Positions 34,534 through 45,143 of a stretch of 64,000 nt of DNA are shown one piece after another. The notes below the pieces were generated by a model, which saw only the letters and a list, made by a program, of their open reading frames with translations, made no database searches and had not been told where the DNA came from. Each line of letters begins with the position of its first letter. The stretch's first letter is position 1. The position numbers were made by a program, and so were the translations under genes. This DNA is from Frondihabitans sp. PAMC 28766 (GTDB taxonomy: Bacteria > Actinomycetota > Actinomycetes > Actinomycetales > Microbacteriaceae), in contig NZ_CP014513.1 in the NCBI RefSeq assembly GCF_001577365.1, positions 1,736,001 to 1,800,000 on the forward strand, given 5' to 3'.

Positions 34534-35118
34534 CTGGACGACAGCAGATGGCTCGTGGTCGGGCTCGGCAACCCCGGGCCCGGCTACGCCTCGACGCGCC
34601 ACAACGTCGGCCAGATGGTGCTCGCGCTGCTCGCCGACCGACTGCAGTCGGGGTTCAAGACCTCGAAGACGCAGGCCACGGTCGCCGAGGGGCGCAGCTT
34701 TCCGGGCGGTCCTCGGTTCGTCCTGGCGAAGCCGACGACGTTCATGAACGTCTCCGGACCGCCGGTCGCAGCCCTGCTGCGCTACTACGACCTCGACGTG
34801 TCGCGACTCATCGTCGTTCACGACGAGCTCGACATCCCGTTCGACACCCTCAAGCTCAAGCAGGGCGGCGGCCACGGCGGCCACAACGGCCTGCGCGACA
34901 TCATCGCGGCCACAGGATCGAACGACTTCACCCGGGTGCGCGTCGGCATCGGTCGCCCTCCCGGCCGACAGAGCGCTGCCGACTTCGTCTTGAACGACTT
35001 CACGAGCTCCGAGCGCAAGACGCTTCCGAACCTCCTCGACGAGGCGACCGACGCCGTCGAGATGATTGCCGCCGACGGCCTGACCGCGGCGCAGCTCCGG
35101 TTCCATACGGCGAGCTAG
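34534..35118 (+). CDS. pth: Peptidyl-tRNA hydrolase, probable CTG start
   Basis: This enzyme frees tRNA from prematurely released peptidyl-tRNA. The catalytic His is in STRHNVG (E. coli His20), with GLGNPGPGY before it, FMNVSGPPV near 69 and the GGGHGGHNGLRDI loop near 110. The first standard start is GTG at 34555, but that would cut away WLV of the first beta-strand. The upstream frame back to the rplY stop contains no ATG, GTG or TTG. CTG at 34534, eight bases after GAAGG, gives a complete 194-residue protein starting MDDSRWLVVGLGNPG. I therefore place the start there; GTG 34555 (187 residues) is the alternative. Confidence 0.9.
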   Translation: MDDSRWLVVGLGNPGPGYASTRHNVGQMVLALLADRLQSGFKTSKTQATVAEGRSFPGGPRFVLAKPTTFMNVSGPPVAALLRYYDLDVSRLIVVHDELDIPFDTLKLKQGGGHGGHNGLRDIIAATGSNDFTRVRVGIGRPPGRQSAADFVLNDFTSSERKTLPNLLDEATDAVEMIAADGLTAAQLRFHTAS

Positions 35119-35184
35119 GGCCGCCGCGGGCTGCCGCGCGCTCTCTGAGGGCGGCCGTCGGAGGGCCCACGTACACTTGTCCGA

Positions 35185-38100
35185 GTGATCCTCCAGGGTG
35201 TAATTCCTGCGCTTTCGCGCGCCTCGACGTTCGATGCTGCCCTGGCGCAGGCGCGTCGGTCGACCGACTTCTCGCTCGTCGACGGGTTGCGGGTTCCGCT
35301 GCTGGCGGGCCTTCTCGAGCGCCGCACCGAGGCGGCCGACGGCGCGCCCCAGGCCCTCCTCGTCATCACCGCCACCGGTCGCGAGTCAGAGGCCGTGCGC
35401 ATTTCTCTCGCGAGCTATGTGCCGGATGCCGAGATCATCGAATTCCCCGCGTGGGAGACGCTGCCGCACGAGCGCCTCAGCCCGAGCGCCGAGACGGTCG
35501 GCAAGCGGATCCACGCGCTGCGGAGGCTTGCCGCGTGGTCTGCCGCGGCAGACCTCGATCCTGTTGCCCGCGCTGAGCCGCTGAAGCCCATCGTCGTGGT
35601 CGCCGGCGTCCGTGCGGCCCTCCAGCCGATCTCCGACAACCTCGCCGACATCGACCCCGTCGTCTTGACGACCGGCGGGCGTGGCTACGACCTCGGCGTC
35701 ATCGCCCTTCAGCTGGTCGACCTCGCGTACGCGCGGGTCGACATGGTGACGCGACGCGGCGAGTTCGCGGTGCGCGGCGGCATCCTCGACGTCTTCCCGC
35801 CTACGGCCGAGCACCCGGTGCGCGTCGACTTCTTCGGCGACGAGGTCGACCAGATGCGCTGCTTCGCCGTGGCCGACCAGCGCAGCCTCGACACGGAGAT
35901 CACGACTGTCGAGCTGCCGCCGAGCCGCGAGATGCTGCTGACCGAGCCGGTGCGGCAGCGGGCCCGCGAGATGCAGCACGAGTTCCCGAGCCTGGCGCAG
36001 ATGCTCGAGAAGATCGGGCAGGGCATTCCCGTCGAAGGCATGGAGTCGCTCGCACCGGCCCTCGTGCACCGGCTGGTGCCGCTGACCCACTACCTGCCAG
36101 CATCCTGCGCCATTGCGGTGCTCTCGCCCGAGCGAGTGGTGTCGCGCGCGCAGAGCCTCGCCGAGACCAACCGCGAATTCCTCGAGGCGGCGTGGAGCGC
36201 GGCGACCGCCGGTGCCGAGGCGCCGATCGACCTCGACTCGGGCGACTTCCTGACCCCGCGCGACCTGCGCGACTTCGCCGGCGACCGCACCTGGTGGACG
36301 TTCAGCGGGTTCGACTCAGGCCTGGCCGCGGTCGAAGCCGCGTCGATGACGGACGCCGAGAAGGTCGACGCCGCCGGCGACTACGTGCGGATCGACGCCG
36401 AGACCGTGCCGAGCTTCTCGGGCAACGCCGAGGGCGCCGTCGCGCACGTCGCCGACCTGGCCCGCGACGGCTGGAGCATCGTCGTCACGGCGCGCGGTGC
36501 CGGGCTCGTCGAGCGTGCCCGCGACGTGCTGAGCGAGGCGGGTGTCGCAGCCCGCCTCGAAGACACCCTGCCTGCCGAGCTCGAGCCCGGCGTCGTCCAC
36601 CTCGTCGCCGGTGGCATCGAGGCCGGCTTCGAGGTGCCCGAAGCGAAGTTCGCCGTGCTCGGCGAGACCGACTTCTTCGGCCGCGCCGCCGGGTACGAGA
36701 GCCGCCAGGTCAAGAAGCTCGCGTCGCGGCGCAAGAACGTCGTCGACCCCCTGCAACTCAAGACCGGCGACATCGTGGTGCACTCGACGCACGGCATCGG
36801 CCGATTCCTCGAGCTCACCAGCCGCGAGGTGTCGACGGGCGGCCGCAACCCGGTCAAGCACAGCCGCGAATACCTCGTGCTCGAGTACGCCCCGTCGAAG
36901 CGCGGCCAGCAGGGAGACCGCCTCTACGTGCCCACCGACCAGCTCGACCTGCTCAGCCGGTACGTCGGCGGCGAGGCGCCCAAGCTCTCGAAGATGGGCG
37001 GCAGCGACTGGTCGCAGGCCAAGGGCAAGGCCCGGAAGGCCGTCCGCGACATCGCCGTCGAGCTCGTCAAGCTCTACTCGGCGCGCATGGCCTCGAAAGG
37101 CTACGCCTTCAGCCCCGACACCCCGTGGCAGCGTGAGCTCGAAGAGGCCTTCCCCTTCGCGGAGACCCCCGACCAGCTGACCACGATCGACGAGATCAAG
37201 GCCGACATGGAGCGCCCGATCCCCATGGACCGCCTCATCTCGGGCGACGTCGGCTACGGCAAGACCGAGGTCGCGATCCGTGCCGCGTTCAAAGCGATCC
37301 AGGATGGCAAGCAGGTCGCGATGCTCGTGCCCACCACCCTCCTGGTCAGGCAGCACATAGAGACCTTCGCCGAGCGCTTCGCCGGGTTCCCGGTGCACGT
37401 CCGTGCGCTCAGCCGCTTCCAGAGCGTCAAGGAGAGCAAGGAGACGATCGCGGGGCTCGCCGACGGCACGGTCGATCTCGTGATCGGCACCCATCGGATC
37501 CTGACCGAGGGGCTGGCCTTCAAAGACCTCGGCCTCGTGATCATCGACGAAGAGCAGCGGTTCGGCGTCGAGCACAAAGACCAGCTGAAGAAGCTCAAGA
37601 CGAACGTCGACATCCTCGCGATGAGTGCCACGCCCATCCCGCGCACGCTCGAGATGGCGGTGACCGGCATCCGTGAGATGTCGACGCTGGCCACCCCGCC
37701 GGAGGATCGTCACCCCATCCTCACCTTCGTCGGGCCGAACAGCGACCGGCAGATCGGCGCGGCGATCCGCCGCGAGCTGCTGCGCGAGGGCCAGATCTTC
37801 TTCGTGCACAACCGCGTCTCGTCGATCAACCGCGTTGCCGCCCAACTCGCCGAGCTGGTACCCGAAGCCAGGATCGCCGTCGCCCACGGCCAGATGGCGG
37901 AGTCGCAGCTCGAGCAGGTGATGGTCGACTTCTGGGAGCGCAAGTTCGACGTGCTCGTCTCGACCACGATCATCGAGACCGGCCTCGACATCGCCAACGC
38001 GAACACGCTGATCATCGATCGCGCCGACCGCTACGGCCTGTCGCAGCTGCACCAGCTGCGCGGGCGAGTCGGCCGAGGGCGTGAGCGCGGCTACGCGTAC

Positions 38101-38838
38101 TTCCTCTACGACGCCGACAAGCCGCTCTCCGAGACGGCGCAGGACCGCCTCGAGACGATCGCCGCCAACAACGAGCTCGGCGCCGGAATGCAGGTCGCGC
38201 TCAAAGACCTCGAGATCCGCGGCGCCGGCAACCTGCTCGGAGGCGAGCAGTCGGGCCACATCGCGGGCGTCGGCTTCGACCTCTACCTGCGCATGATCGG
38301 CGAGGCGGTCAACGCCTTCCGTGGTGACGTGGCCGAGGGCCAGACCGAGCTGCGGCTCGAGCTGCCCGTCGACGCGCACATCCCCGAAGAGTACGTCGAG
38401 TCGGAGCGCCTCCGGCTCGAGGCTTACCAGAAGCTGTCGACGGCCTCGTCTCCGACGTCGAGCGACGAGCAGATCACGTCCGTCTTGGAGGAGATGACCG
38501 ACCGCTATGGCGAACCGCCCGCGCAGGTGCTCGCCTTGATCGAGGTGTCACGCCTTCGCCGGATGGCTCAGAAGATCGGGCTCAGCGAGGTCGTCGCCAT
38601 GGGCGCGAACCTGCGCGTCGCGTCGTTCGAGCTGGCAGACAGCGTGCAGATGCGGCTGCAGCGGCTCTTCCCGGGCGCGCGGTACTTCGCGCAGACGAAG
38701 TCGGTGACCGTGCCGATGCCGCGCCCTGACGGCGAGCCGCTGGCCGACGCCGAGCTGATCTCGTGGGTCGAGCAGCTGCTCGTCGCCGTCTACGGCGCGG
38801 CTCCTGCGTCGGCCGAGCCGGCCGGCTCGCCGAGCTAG
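35185..38838 (+). CDS. mfd: Transcription-repair coupling factor
   Basis: This 1217-residue ATPase removes RNA polymerase stalled at DNA lesions and recruits UvrA. The UvrB-homology module is N-terminal (EFPAWETLPHERLSPS near 87). The RNA-polymerase-interacting domain begins near GDIVVHSTHGIGRFLEL (residue 527). The helicase motor has Walker A GDVGYGKTEVAIRAA near 688 and IIDEEQRFGVEHK near 785, then the TRG motif region and a C-terminal domain (AEGQTELRLELPVDAHIPEEYV). TACACT lies seven bases before the GTG start, so the mRNA is probably leaderless. Length is standard. Confidence 0.97.
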   Translation: MILQGVIPALSRASTFDAALAQARRSTDFSLVDGLRVPLLAGLLERRTEAADGAPQALLVITATGRESEAVRISLASYVPDAEIIEFPAWETLPHERLSPSAETVGKRIHALRRLAAWSAAADLDPVARAEPLKPIVVVAGVRAALQPISDNLADIDPVVLTTGGRGYDLGVIALQLVDLAYARVDMVTRRGEFAVRGGILDVFPPTAEHPVRVDFFGDEVDQMRCFAVADQRSLDTEITTVELPPSREMLLTEPVRQRAREMQHEFPSLAQMLEKIGQGIPVEGMESLAPALVHRLVPLTHYLPASCAIAVLSPERVVSRAQSLAETNREFLEAAWSAATAGAEAPIDLDSGDFLTPRDLRDFAGDRTWWTFSGFDSGLAAVEAASMTDAEKVDAAGDYVRIDAETVPSFSGNAEGAVAHVADLARDGWSIVVTARGAGLVERARDVLSEAGVAARLEDTLPAELEPGVVHLVAGGIEAGFEVPEAKFAVLGETDFFGRAAGYESRQVKKLASRRKNVVDPLQLKTGDIVVHSTHGIGRFLELTSREVSTGGRNPVKHSREYLVLEYAPSKRGQQGDRLYVPTDQLDLLSRYVGGEAPKLSKMGGSDWSQAKGKARKAVRDIAVELVKLYSARMASKGYAFSPDTPWQRELEEAFPFAETPDQLTTIDEIKADMERPIPMDRLISGDVGYGKTEVAIRAAFKAIQDGKQVAMLVPTTLLVRQHIETFAERFAGFPVHVRALSRFQSVKESKETIAGLADGTVDLVIGTHRILTEGLAFKDLGLVIIDEEQRFGVEHKDQLKKLKTNVDILAMSATPIPRTLEMAVTGIREMSTLATPPEDRHPILTFVGPNSDRQIGAAIRRELLREGQIFFVHNRVSSINRVAAQLAELVPEARIAVAHGQMAESQLEQVMVDFWERKFDVLVSTTIIETGLDIANANTLIIDRADRYGLSQLHQLRGRVGRGRERGYAYFLYDADKPLSETAQDRLETIAANNELGAGMQVALKDLEIRGAGNLLGGEQSGHIAGVGFDLYLRMIGEAVNAFRGDVAEGQTELRLELPVDAHIPEEYVESERLRLEAYQKLSTASSPTSSDEQITSVLEEMTDRYGEPPAQVLALIEVSRLRRMAQKIGLSEVVAMGANLRVASFELADSVQMRLQRLFPGARYFAQTKSVTVPMPRPDGEPLADAELISWVEQLLVAVYGAAPASAEPAGSPS

Positions 38839-38878
38839 ACTCCCGCGCGGGTCGAGCCCGGGCCGCCGTGGCCAGGGC

Positions 38879-40087
38879 TCAGCGCGGCTGGCCGACCGCC
38901 GCGCGCTTGGCGGCGTTCGCGCGGGTCTCGGCGCGCTTCAGCAGAGTGACGAGCACCGCGGCGATCACGATCGAGATACCCGAGCCGATCAGCACGGCGA
39001 GCGTGCCCTCGTCGACGATCTCGGGCTGGCGCTTGAACGCGAGCTCGTTCATCAGCAGCGACACGGTGAATCCGATCCCGCCGAGCATCGCCACCGTCAC
39101 CAGCTCGAACATGCTGAGCGTCTGGCTGCGGCGAGTCGGGTCAGGGTCACGGAACACCCGCGACGCGATCCCGCCCGCCAGCGTGATGCCGATGAGCTTG
39201 CCCACGGGCAGCGCGATCACGATCGCCCAGAACACGGGGCTCAGCTGGCCGAGCCCGACGCTCGGCACGGCGACGGCCGCCGCGGCGAACGCGAAGATCG
39301 GCAGCACGAGCCCGTTGACGAAGGGCTCGAGCGCGTGCACGGCCTTGCGGGCCGGATCGAGCGGCAGGACGAGCCCGACCGCGACGGCGGCGATCGTGGC
39401 GTGCACCCCCGAGCGGTAGACGAAGTACCAGCTGACGACCGCGAGCACGATGACGAGCACGACGAGAAGCGCTCCTGCCGCGCCCTTCCGGCGCCCGAGC
39501 AGACGCCCGGCACCGAACGTGGCGGCGACGGCCACGACGCCGAAGCCGAGGAAGGCGAGGTTGCTGCCGTGGGTGAAGAACACCGCGATGATCAGGATCG
39601 CGACGAGGTCGTCGAGCACCGCCAGTGCCAGGAGGAACACCCTGATGCGCCCCGGCAGGTGCGACCCGAACACCGCGAGCACCCCGAGAGCGAAAGCGAT
39701 GTCGGTGGCTGTCGGAATCGGCCATCCTGACCCGTAGCCCGACCCGATCGTCACGATGGCGAACACCACTGCGGGCATGATCACCCCGCCGATGGCCGCG
39801 ATGCCGGGCACGATCGCCTTCTTGACCGAGTTGAGCTGCCCGCGCAGCAGCTCGTGCTTGAGGTCGACTGCCACGACGAAGAAGAAGAGCGCGAGCAACC
39901 CGTCGGACACCCAGTGGCCGACCGAGAGGTTGAGGCCGATGCCGGGGATGTCGAGGTGGTGGCTCTTGATCGCCAGCAGGCCAGGGCCCGTGGAGAGGTT
40001 GGCCAACACGAGGCCGAGGATCGCGGCACCGAGCAGGACGGCGGCGCCGACCCTCTCGGAGCGGAGGAAGGAGGGTGATGAGCTCAT
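38879..40087 (-). CDS. nhaA: Na+/H+ antiporter NhaA
   Basis: This 402-residue membrane antiporter extrudes Na+ in exchange for H+. About 12 helices are visible. The paired ion-binding aspartates occur in LAVLDDLVAILIIAVFF near 163, matching Asp163-Asp164 of E. coli NhaA. PTATDIAFALGVLAVFG precedes them (Asp133 equivalent) and GGIGFTVSLLMNELAF lies near the C-terminus. The ATG at 40087 gives a product close to the family length (388). It converges with mfd and is divergent from mazG. Confidence 0.95.
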   Translation of the reverse strand: MSSSPSFLRSERVGAAVLLGAAILGLVLANLSTGPGLLAIKSHHLDIPGIGLNLSVGHWVSDGLLALFFFVVAVDLKHELLRGQLNSVKKAIVPGIAAIGGVIMPAVVFAIVTIGSGYGSGWPIPTATDIAFALGVLAVFGSHLPGRIRVFLLALAVLDDLVAILIIAVFFTHGSNLAFLGFGVVAVAATFGAGRLLGRRKGAAGALLVVLVIVLAVVSWYFVYRSGVHATIAAVAVGLVLPLDPARKAVHALEPFVNGLVLPIFAFAAAAVAVPSVGLGQLSPVFWAIVIALPVGKLIGITLAGGIASRVFRDPDPTRRSQTLSMFELVTVAMLGGIGFTVSLLMNELAFKRQPEIVDEGTLAVLIGSGISIVIAAVLVTLLKRAETRANAAKRAAVGQPR

Positions 40088-40191
40088 GGGCGTCCAATCG
40101 ACGGGTCGTTGATGAGATGTCGACCAGGCTTCCCGACTCACCGGAACCCATTCTATCGTGAGGGGTCCGACATCCCCAGAGATGGAGCACC

Positions 40192-40944
40192 GTGCCCACA
40201 CCTTCGGCCGCCGCCGCCCTCGACGCACTCCAGGCCACCGTCGACGCCTTGCTCGACCCGCCCGGCTGCGAGTGGAACCGGGCCCAGACCCACCGATCGC
40301 TCGTCACCTACCTGGTCGAGGAGACGTTCGAGCTCGTGGAGGCCATCGAAGACGGCAGCGTGGCCGACGTGCGAGAGGAGCTCGGCGATGTGCTGTACCA
40401 GGTCGTGCTGCACGCGGGCATCGCCGCCCGATCCAATGGCGAGGAGTTCGATCTGGCCGACGTGATGGAGAAGGTCGACGAGAAGATCCGTCGCCGCCAC
40501 CCGCACGTCTTCGGCGCCGACCGTGCCGAGGGGGGCGCCGACCACGCCGACGGAGTCGACGACATCGTGCGGCTCTGGTCGGCCGCCAAGGCGCGCGAGA
40601 AAGCCGCCCGCACGAGTGCGTTCGACGGTGTGCCGCCCGCGCTGCCCGCCTTGGCGCGGGCGCAGAAGATCCTGTCGCGGGCCGGCGCTGCGGCCTCGGG
40701 TATGGAGCCGGGCGCAGGATCGGGATCAGTCGCCGAGGCGGGTCCCTCGCTCTCCGGCGCCCGCACCGAGGCCGAGTGGGGGAGGGCCCTGCTCGCCGAG
40801 GTCGAGCGCGCCTCGGCCGCCGGGCTCGGAGGTGATGGTGGCGGCCCGGATGGCTTCGATGCGGAGCGTGCGCTGCGCACCGCGGTGCGGGAGCGGGAGG
40901 CCGCCCTGCGCGCGGCCGAGGCGGTAGCGCGGTCGTCGGTGTGA
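40192..40944 (+). CDS. mazG: MazG nucleoside triphosphate pyrophosphohydrolase
   Basis: This 250-residue enzyme hydrolyses NTPs to NMP and pyrophosphate, a house-cleaning role. It has the MazG fold: CEWNRAQTHRSLVTYLVEETFELVEAIE near residue 25 and the metal-site helix REELGDVLYQVVLHA near 60 (ExxE..EL.D pattern). KIRRRHPHVFG lies near 98. The C-terminal third (GSGSVAEAGPSLSGARTE) is low in conserved motifs. TATCGT (40154-40159) is a likely -10 and GATGGAG the ribosome site before GTG. It lies between mfd and eno as in many actinobacteria. Confidence 0.93.
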   Translation: MPTPSAAAALDALQATVDALLDPPGCEWNRAQTHRSLVTYLVEETFELVEAIEDGSVADVREELGDVLYQVVLHAGIAARSNGEEFDLADVMEKVDEKIRRRHPHVFGADRAEGGADHADGVDDIVRLWSAAKAREKAARTSAFDGVPPALPALARAQKILSRAGAAASGMEPGAGSGSVAEAGPSLSGARTEAEWGRALLAEVERASAAGLGGDGGGPDGFDAERALRTAVREREAALRAAEAVARSSV

Positions 40945-40980
40945 CGACCGCCGGGCGTCGAGGGTCGCGTCTCGGGAGAC

Positions 40981-41019
40981 GGCGGGGCACCCCACAACCC
41001 GAATAGAGGGGACCCCGCC
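40981..41019 (+). terminator. Hairpin downstream of mazG, probable terminator
   Basis: GGCGGGG-CA-CCCC pairs with GGGG-A-CCCCGCC across a 14-nt loop, giving an 11-bp GC stem 36 bp after the mazG stop. There is no T tract, common for high-GC terminators. Confidence 0.5.
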
Positions 41020-41601
41020 CGAGTCGGGGGATCAACCCGCCTCGACCGCGCTTGTTCAGCGCGATAATACCATCATACACCCCGGTGAAATGTCAGAATA
41101 CCGTTCCCAGCATTTCATGAGGTGCGGTGCCGGCGGTGGCGATCGCCACCGAAATGGCCTGTCCGACGAGTCTCGCGACCGGCGGGCGCAAGACGGGCCA
41201 TCTCGCAGTGAGATGACGCAGCGCCGCACTCCCGCGGGCAGGCCGACGGGCAAGCGGCCCGCGAGATCGCAGTTCGCCCGGACATCACGGGGCGCCCTCC
41301 TGAGGCGGCGCGGCGCACGACGAAGAGCGGTGCCCTGCGCCGAAGCGCAGGGCACCGCGTGCCAGGCCCGCTCGCGCCCGCAGGGAAGGGGCGAACGGCC
41401 TGGCTAGCAGAGCACGCAACCCGATTCGCGCTCTGCCGGTTGAAGCGATGGGGCGGGAGGGGTGCCCGCCCCCATCGAGTCCGGTGTGTCGGGCCGGCGA
41501 TGATGCGTGCCGGTCGGGATGAATCCAGCGTACATGAAATGTCACATTCCCACAAGCCCGAATCGACAGGAAGGGCCCGCGGGTCTGAAAGACTGGTGCC
41601 C
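41020..41601. other. Structured non-coding region between mazG and hisS
   Basis: No frame here has coding character. It begins with an unusually AT-rich patch (41060-41100: ATAATACCATCATACA) that could hold promoters on either strand. Strong hairpins follow: TGAAATG/CATTTCA (41086-41117), GGTGGC-gatc-GCCACC (41135-41150), a perfect 14-bp stem with CGAA tetraloop (41327-41358) and CGATGGGGCGGG/CCCGCCCCCATCG (about 41450-41482). The decamer TGAAATGTCA occurs at 41086-41095 and again at 41535-41544, near the two ends. It may be a non-coding RNA locus or the remnant of an inserted element. It does not show RNase P, tmRNA or SRP RNA consensus blocks. Confidence 0.5.
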
Positions 41602-42854
41602 ATGCCCACCTCCGTCAATCCCTCCCGCGGCATGCGCGACTTCCTGCCGGCCGACAAGCGTCGCCGCGACCTCGTGCTCGACGTGATCCGGTCGACCTAC
41701 CGCTCGTTCGGCTTCGACGAGATCGAGACCCCCGTGGTCGAAGACAGCTCGCGCCTTCACGCGGGCCTCGGCGGCGACAACGAGAAGCTGGCGTTCGCCA
41801 TCATGAAGCGCGCACTGAGCATCGACGACCTGAAAGAAGCCGAGGCTCCGCTCGACCTGGCCGACCTCGGCCTCCGCTTCGATCTGACCGTGCCGCTGGC
41901 CCGCTTCTACGCGAGCCACCGGGCCGAGCTGCCGACGGTGTTCCGTTCCATCCAGATCGCTCCCGTCTGGCGGGCCGAGAAGCCGCAGAAGGGCCGCTAC
42001 CGCCAGTTCGTGCAGTGCGACATCGACATCATCGGCGAGCCCGGGGCGATGGCCGAGATCGAGCTCCTGAACGCGACGTCGGCTGTGCTCGACCGGTTGG
42101 GGCTGGAAGGCACCACGATCCGCATCAACGACCGTCGCATCCTGCTGTCTCTGCTCTCGCACTGGCGGGTGCCGCTCGAGCGCTTCGACCACGCCCTCGT
42201 GGTCATCGACAAGCTCGACAAGATCGGGTCGACGGCGTCGTGGGCGAGCTGGCCGAGATCGACGTGCCGACGGAGGGCATCGCCGAGCAGCTGCGGCAGC
42301 TCGAGGCGGCCGACTGGTCGGTCGGCGAGGCTGGCGACGCCGGCGAGGTACCCGCGTGGCTCGACGCCGAGGCCTTCGCCGATCTCGTCGCGCTGCGCGA
42401 CGCCCTGCCCGACGCGCGGCTCGAGTTCTCGCCGACCCTGGTGCGCGGCATGGGCTACTACACGGGCACGATCTTCGAGGTCGCGCACCCCGACTTCGGC
42501 TACTCGCTCGGGGGCGGCGGGCGCTACGACGGCATGATCGGCCGATTCCTGGGCCAGGACGTGCCCGCGGCCGGCTTCTCGCTCGGCTTCGAGCGGCTCG
42601 TCGACCTCGTGACCCTCGAGGCGCAGGATCACGGGGGCCTCGCCGTGATCTACGACCGCGGTCTCGACCCGGTCGATCTCGTCCGGCTGCAGGGCGAACT
42701 CGTCGCCGACGGCCGCCGGGTGCGCCTCGAGCGTCGCGCGAAGAACTTCTCGAACCAGCTCTCGACCCTGGCGGGGGCGGGCTACACGCACTTCGCGGCC
42801 GTCCGCGACTCCGGCGTCGCAGCCGGCGCCCTCGAGATCCGCGAGCTCTCCTAG
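41602..42854 (+). CDS. hisS: Histidyl-tRNA synthetase (apparent frameshift)
   Basis: The corrected product of about 417 residues charges tRNA-His. The first frame gives motif 1/2 regions (SRGMRDFLPADKRRRDLVLD; DLTVPLARFYASH; APVWRAEKPQKGRYRQFVQCDIDIIG) up to VVIDKLDKIG. The rest is in the next frame: LVRGMGYYTGTIFEVAHPDFGYSLGGGGRYDGMI (HisA motif and motif 3) and the anticodon-binding end LERRAKNFSNQLSTLAGAGYTHFAAV. Adding one G to GGG at 42226-42228 gives DKIGVDGVVGELAEID and restores the whole gene. Since hisS is normally essential, a sequencing error is likelier than real loss. AAGACT lies seven bases before the ATG. Confidence 0.93.
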
Positions 42855-42967
42855 CGGGTCCGCCTCAAGATCGTGACGAGCCCTGTGGACAACTCATTTC
42901 CCGTTCACCTCGGTGACTAGGATTGACGCGGGCTCCGGCCCACACTGACAGACGATCTGAGGAGTAA

Positions 42968-44251
<1,284 letters not shown>

Positions 44252-44275
44252 CCGCTCGTCGCACTCGCTGCACCC

Positions 44276-44308
44276 GAAGGCCCGTTCCGCACCGCGGGGC
44301 GGGCCTTC
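44276..44308 (+). terminator. Hairpin terminator of eno
   Basis: GAAGGCCCG pairs perfectly with CGGGCCTTC across a 15-nt loop, beginning 25 bp after the eno stop. No T run follows. Confidence 0.6.
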
Positions 44309-44493
44309 GGCGTTCGCGCGCGCGTCTGCTCCTCCCCCTTGCGAGATGATTCTGCGTGCGTCACTCGGCGATCCCCGGCGAGACCCGCGTGGTTTCACGG
44401 CGGGCCCTCTGCACGCTCTCAGGCGCCAGGTGAAAAAACTCCTCGAAATTGAGAGGAGGGCACGTCGCGCCGCCCTCGCGCGCACCGGTCGCC

Positions 44494-44499
44494 TATCGT
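44494..44499 (+). promoter_or_regulatory. -10 box of the ftsB-like gene, leaderless
   Basis: TATCGT ends six bases before the ATG at 44506, with no ribosome site. The preceding gap also holds a CTCCTC/GAGGAG hairpin at about 44441-44460. Confidence 0.5.
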
Positions 44500-44505
44500 C
44501 AGAAC

Positions 44506-45108
44506 ATGGCGAGCAGCGACGACACGAGCGACAAGGGCGAGAGCCAGGGGCGCACCCGCCGCGTGCCGGTCAGTCTCCCCACCATGGAAAGCGCCGCCGG
44601 CGGCTGGTTGCGGGCGTCGCGGTTCTCCGGCTTCAGCCTGCTGATGCTCATCATCATCGTGCTGTTCGTGATCGTGCTCGCCCCGAGCCTTCGCACGCTC
44701 ATCCAGCAGCAGCAGCAGATCTCGTCGCTGCAATCGCAGGTACAGAAGCAGAAGAGCGACGTCGGCGACCTCAAGAGCGACGTCGCCCGCTGGAACGACC
44801 CCGCCTACATCGAAGCGCAGGCCCGCGACCGGCTCCTCTACGTCTACCCGGGCGAATACAGCTACCTCGTGATGGACCCGACCGCCTCGTCGGGCACCAC
44901 CGCGACCACGACGCCGCAGGGCTCGCAGATCAGCAAGACCATTCAGACGCCGAAGGTCGACTGGGTGCAGGCGATGACCTCGTCCGTGCTCGACGCCGGC
45001 CTCACGAACCAGCCGGCGTCGAAGCTCGTCGCACCCGACATCTCGGGCGCGACCAAGCCGTCGGGCACCAGCACTCCGGCCGTCGGCACCTCGGGCACGG
45101 GCAAGTAG
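44506..45108 (+). CDS. FtsB/DivIC-like septum formation initiator protein
   Basis: This 200-residue bitopic membrane protein has a cytosolic N-terminus of about 42 residues, one membrane segment (GFSLLMLIIIVLFVIVLA, 42-59) and a coiled coil with runs of Gln (TLIQQQQQISSLQSQVQKQKS, 64-84). The DivIC/FtsB signature follows: DPAYIEAQARDRLLYVYPGEY (98-118). The C-terminal tail is Ser/Thr-rich. Such proteins join FtsL and FtsQ in the divisome. It lies between eno and the DUF501 gene, the usual actinobacterial order. ATG 44506 is chosen for the -10 box six bases upstream. Confidence 0.88.
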   Translation: MASSDDTSDKGESQGRTRRVPVSLPTMESAAGGWLRASRFSGFSLLMLIIIVLFVIVLAPSLRTLIQQQQQISSLQSQVQKQKSDVGDLKSDVARWNDPAYIEAQARDRLLYVYPGEYSYLVMDPTASSGTTATTTPQGSQISKTIQTPKVDWVQAMTSSVLDAGLTNQPASKLVAPDISGATKPSGTSTPAVGTSGTGK

Positions 45109-45143
45109 GCCGAGGCCTGTGGGGCCGGTATCGTAGAGGGCTC

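Noticed and set aside
40945..41601. RNase P RNA, tmRNA or SRP RNA
   Set aside because: I looked on both strands for GAGGAAAGTCC-type, tRNA-like 3' end and SRP tetraloop blocks and found none, so no known RNA name is justified.
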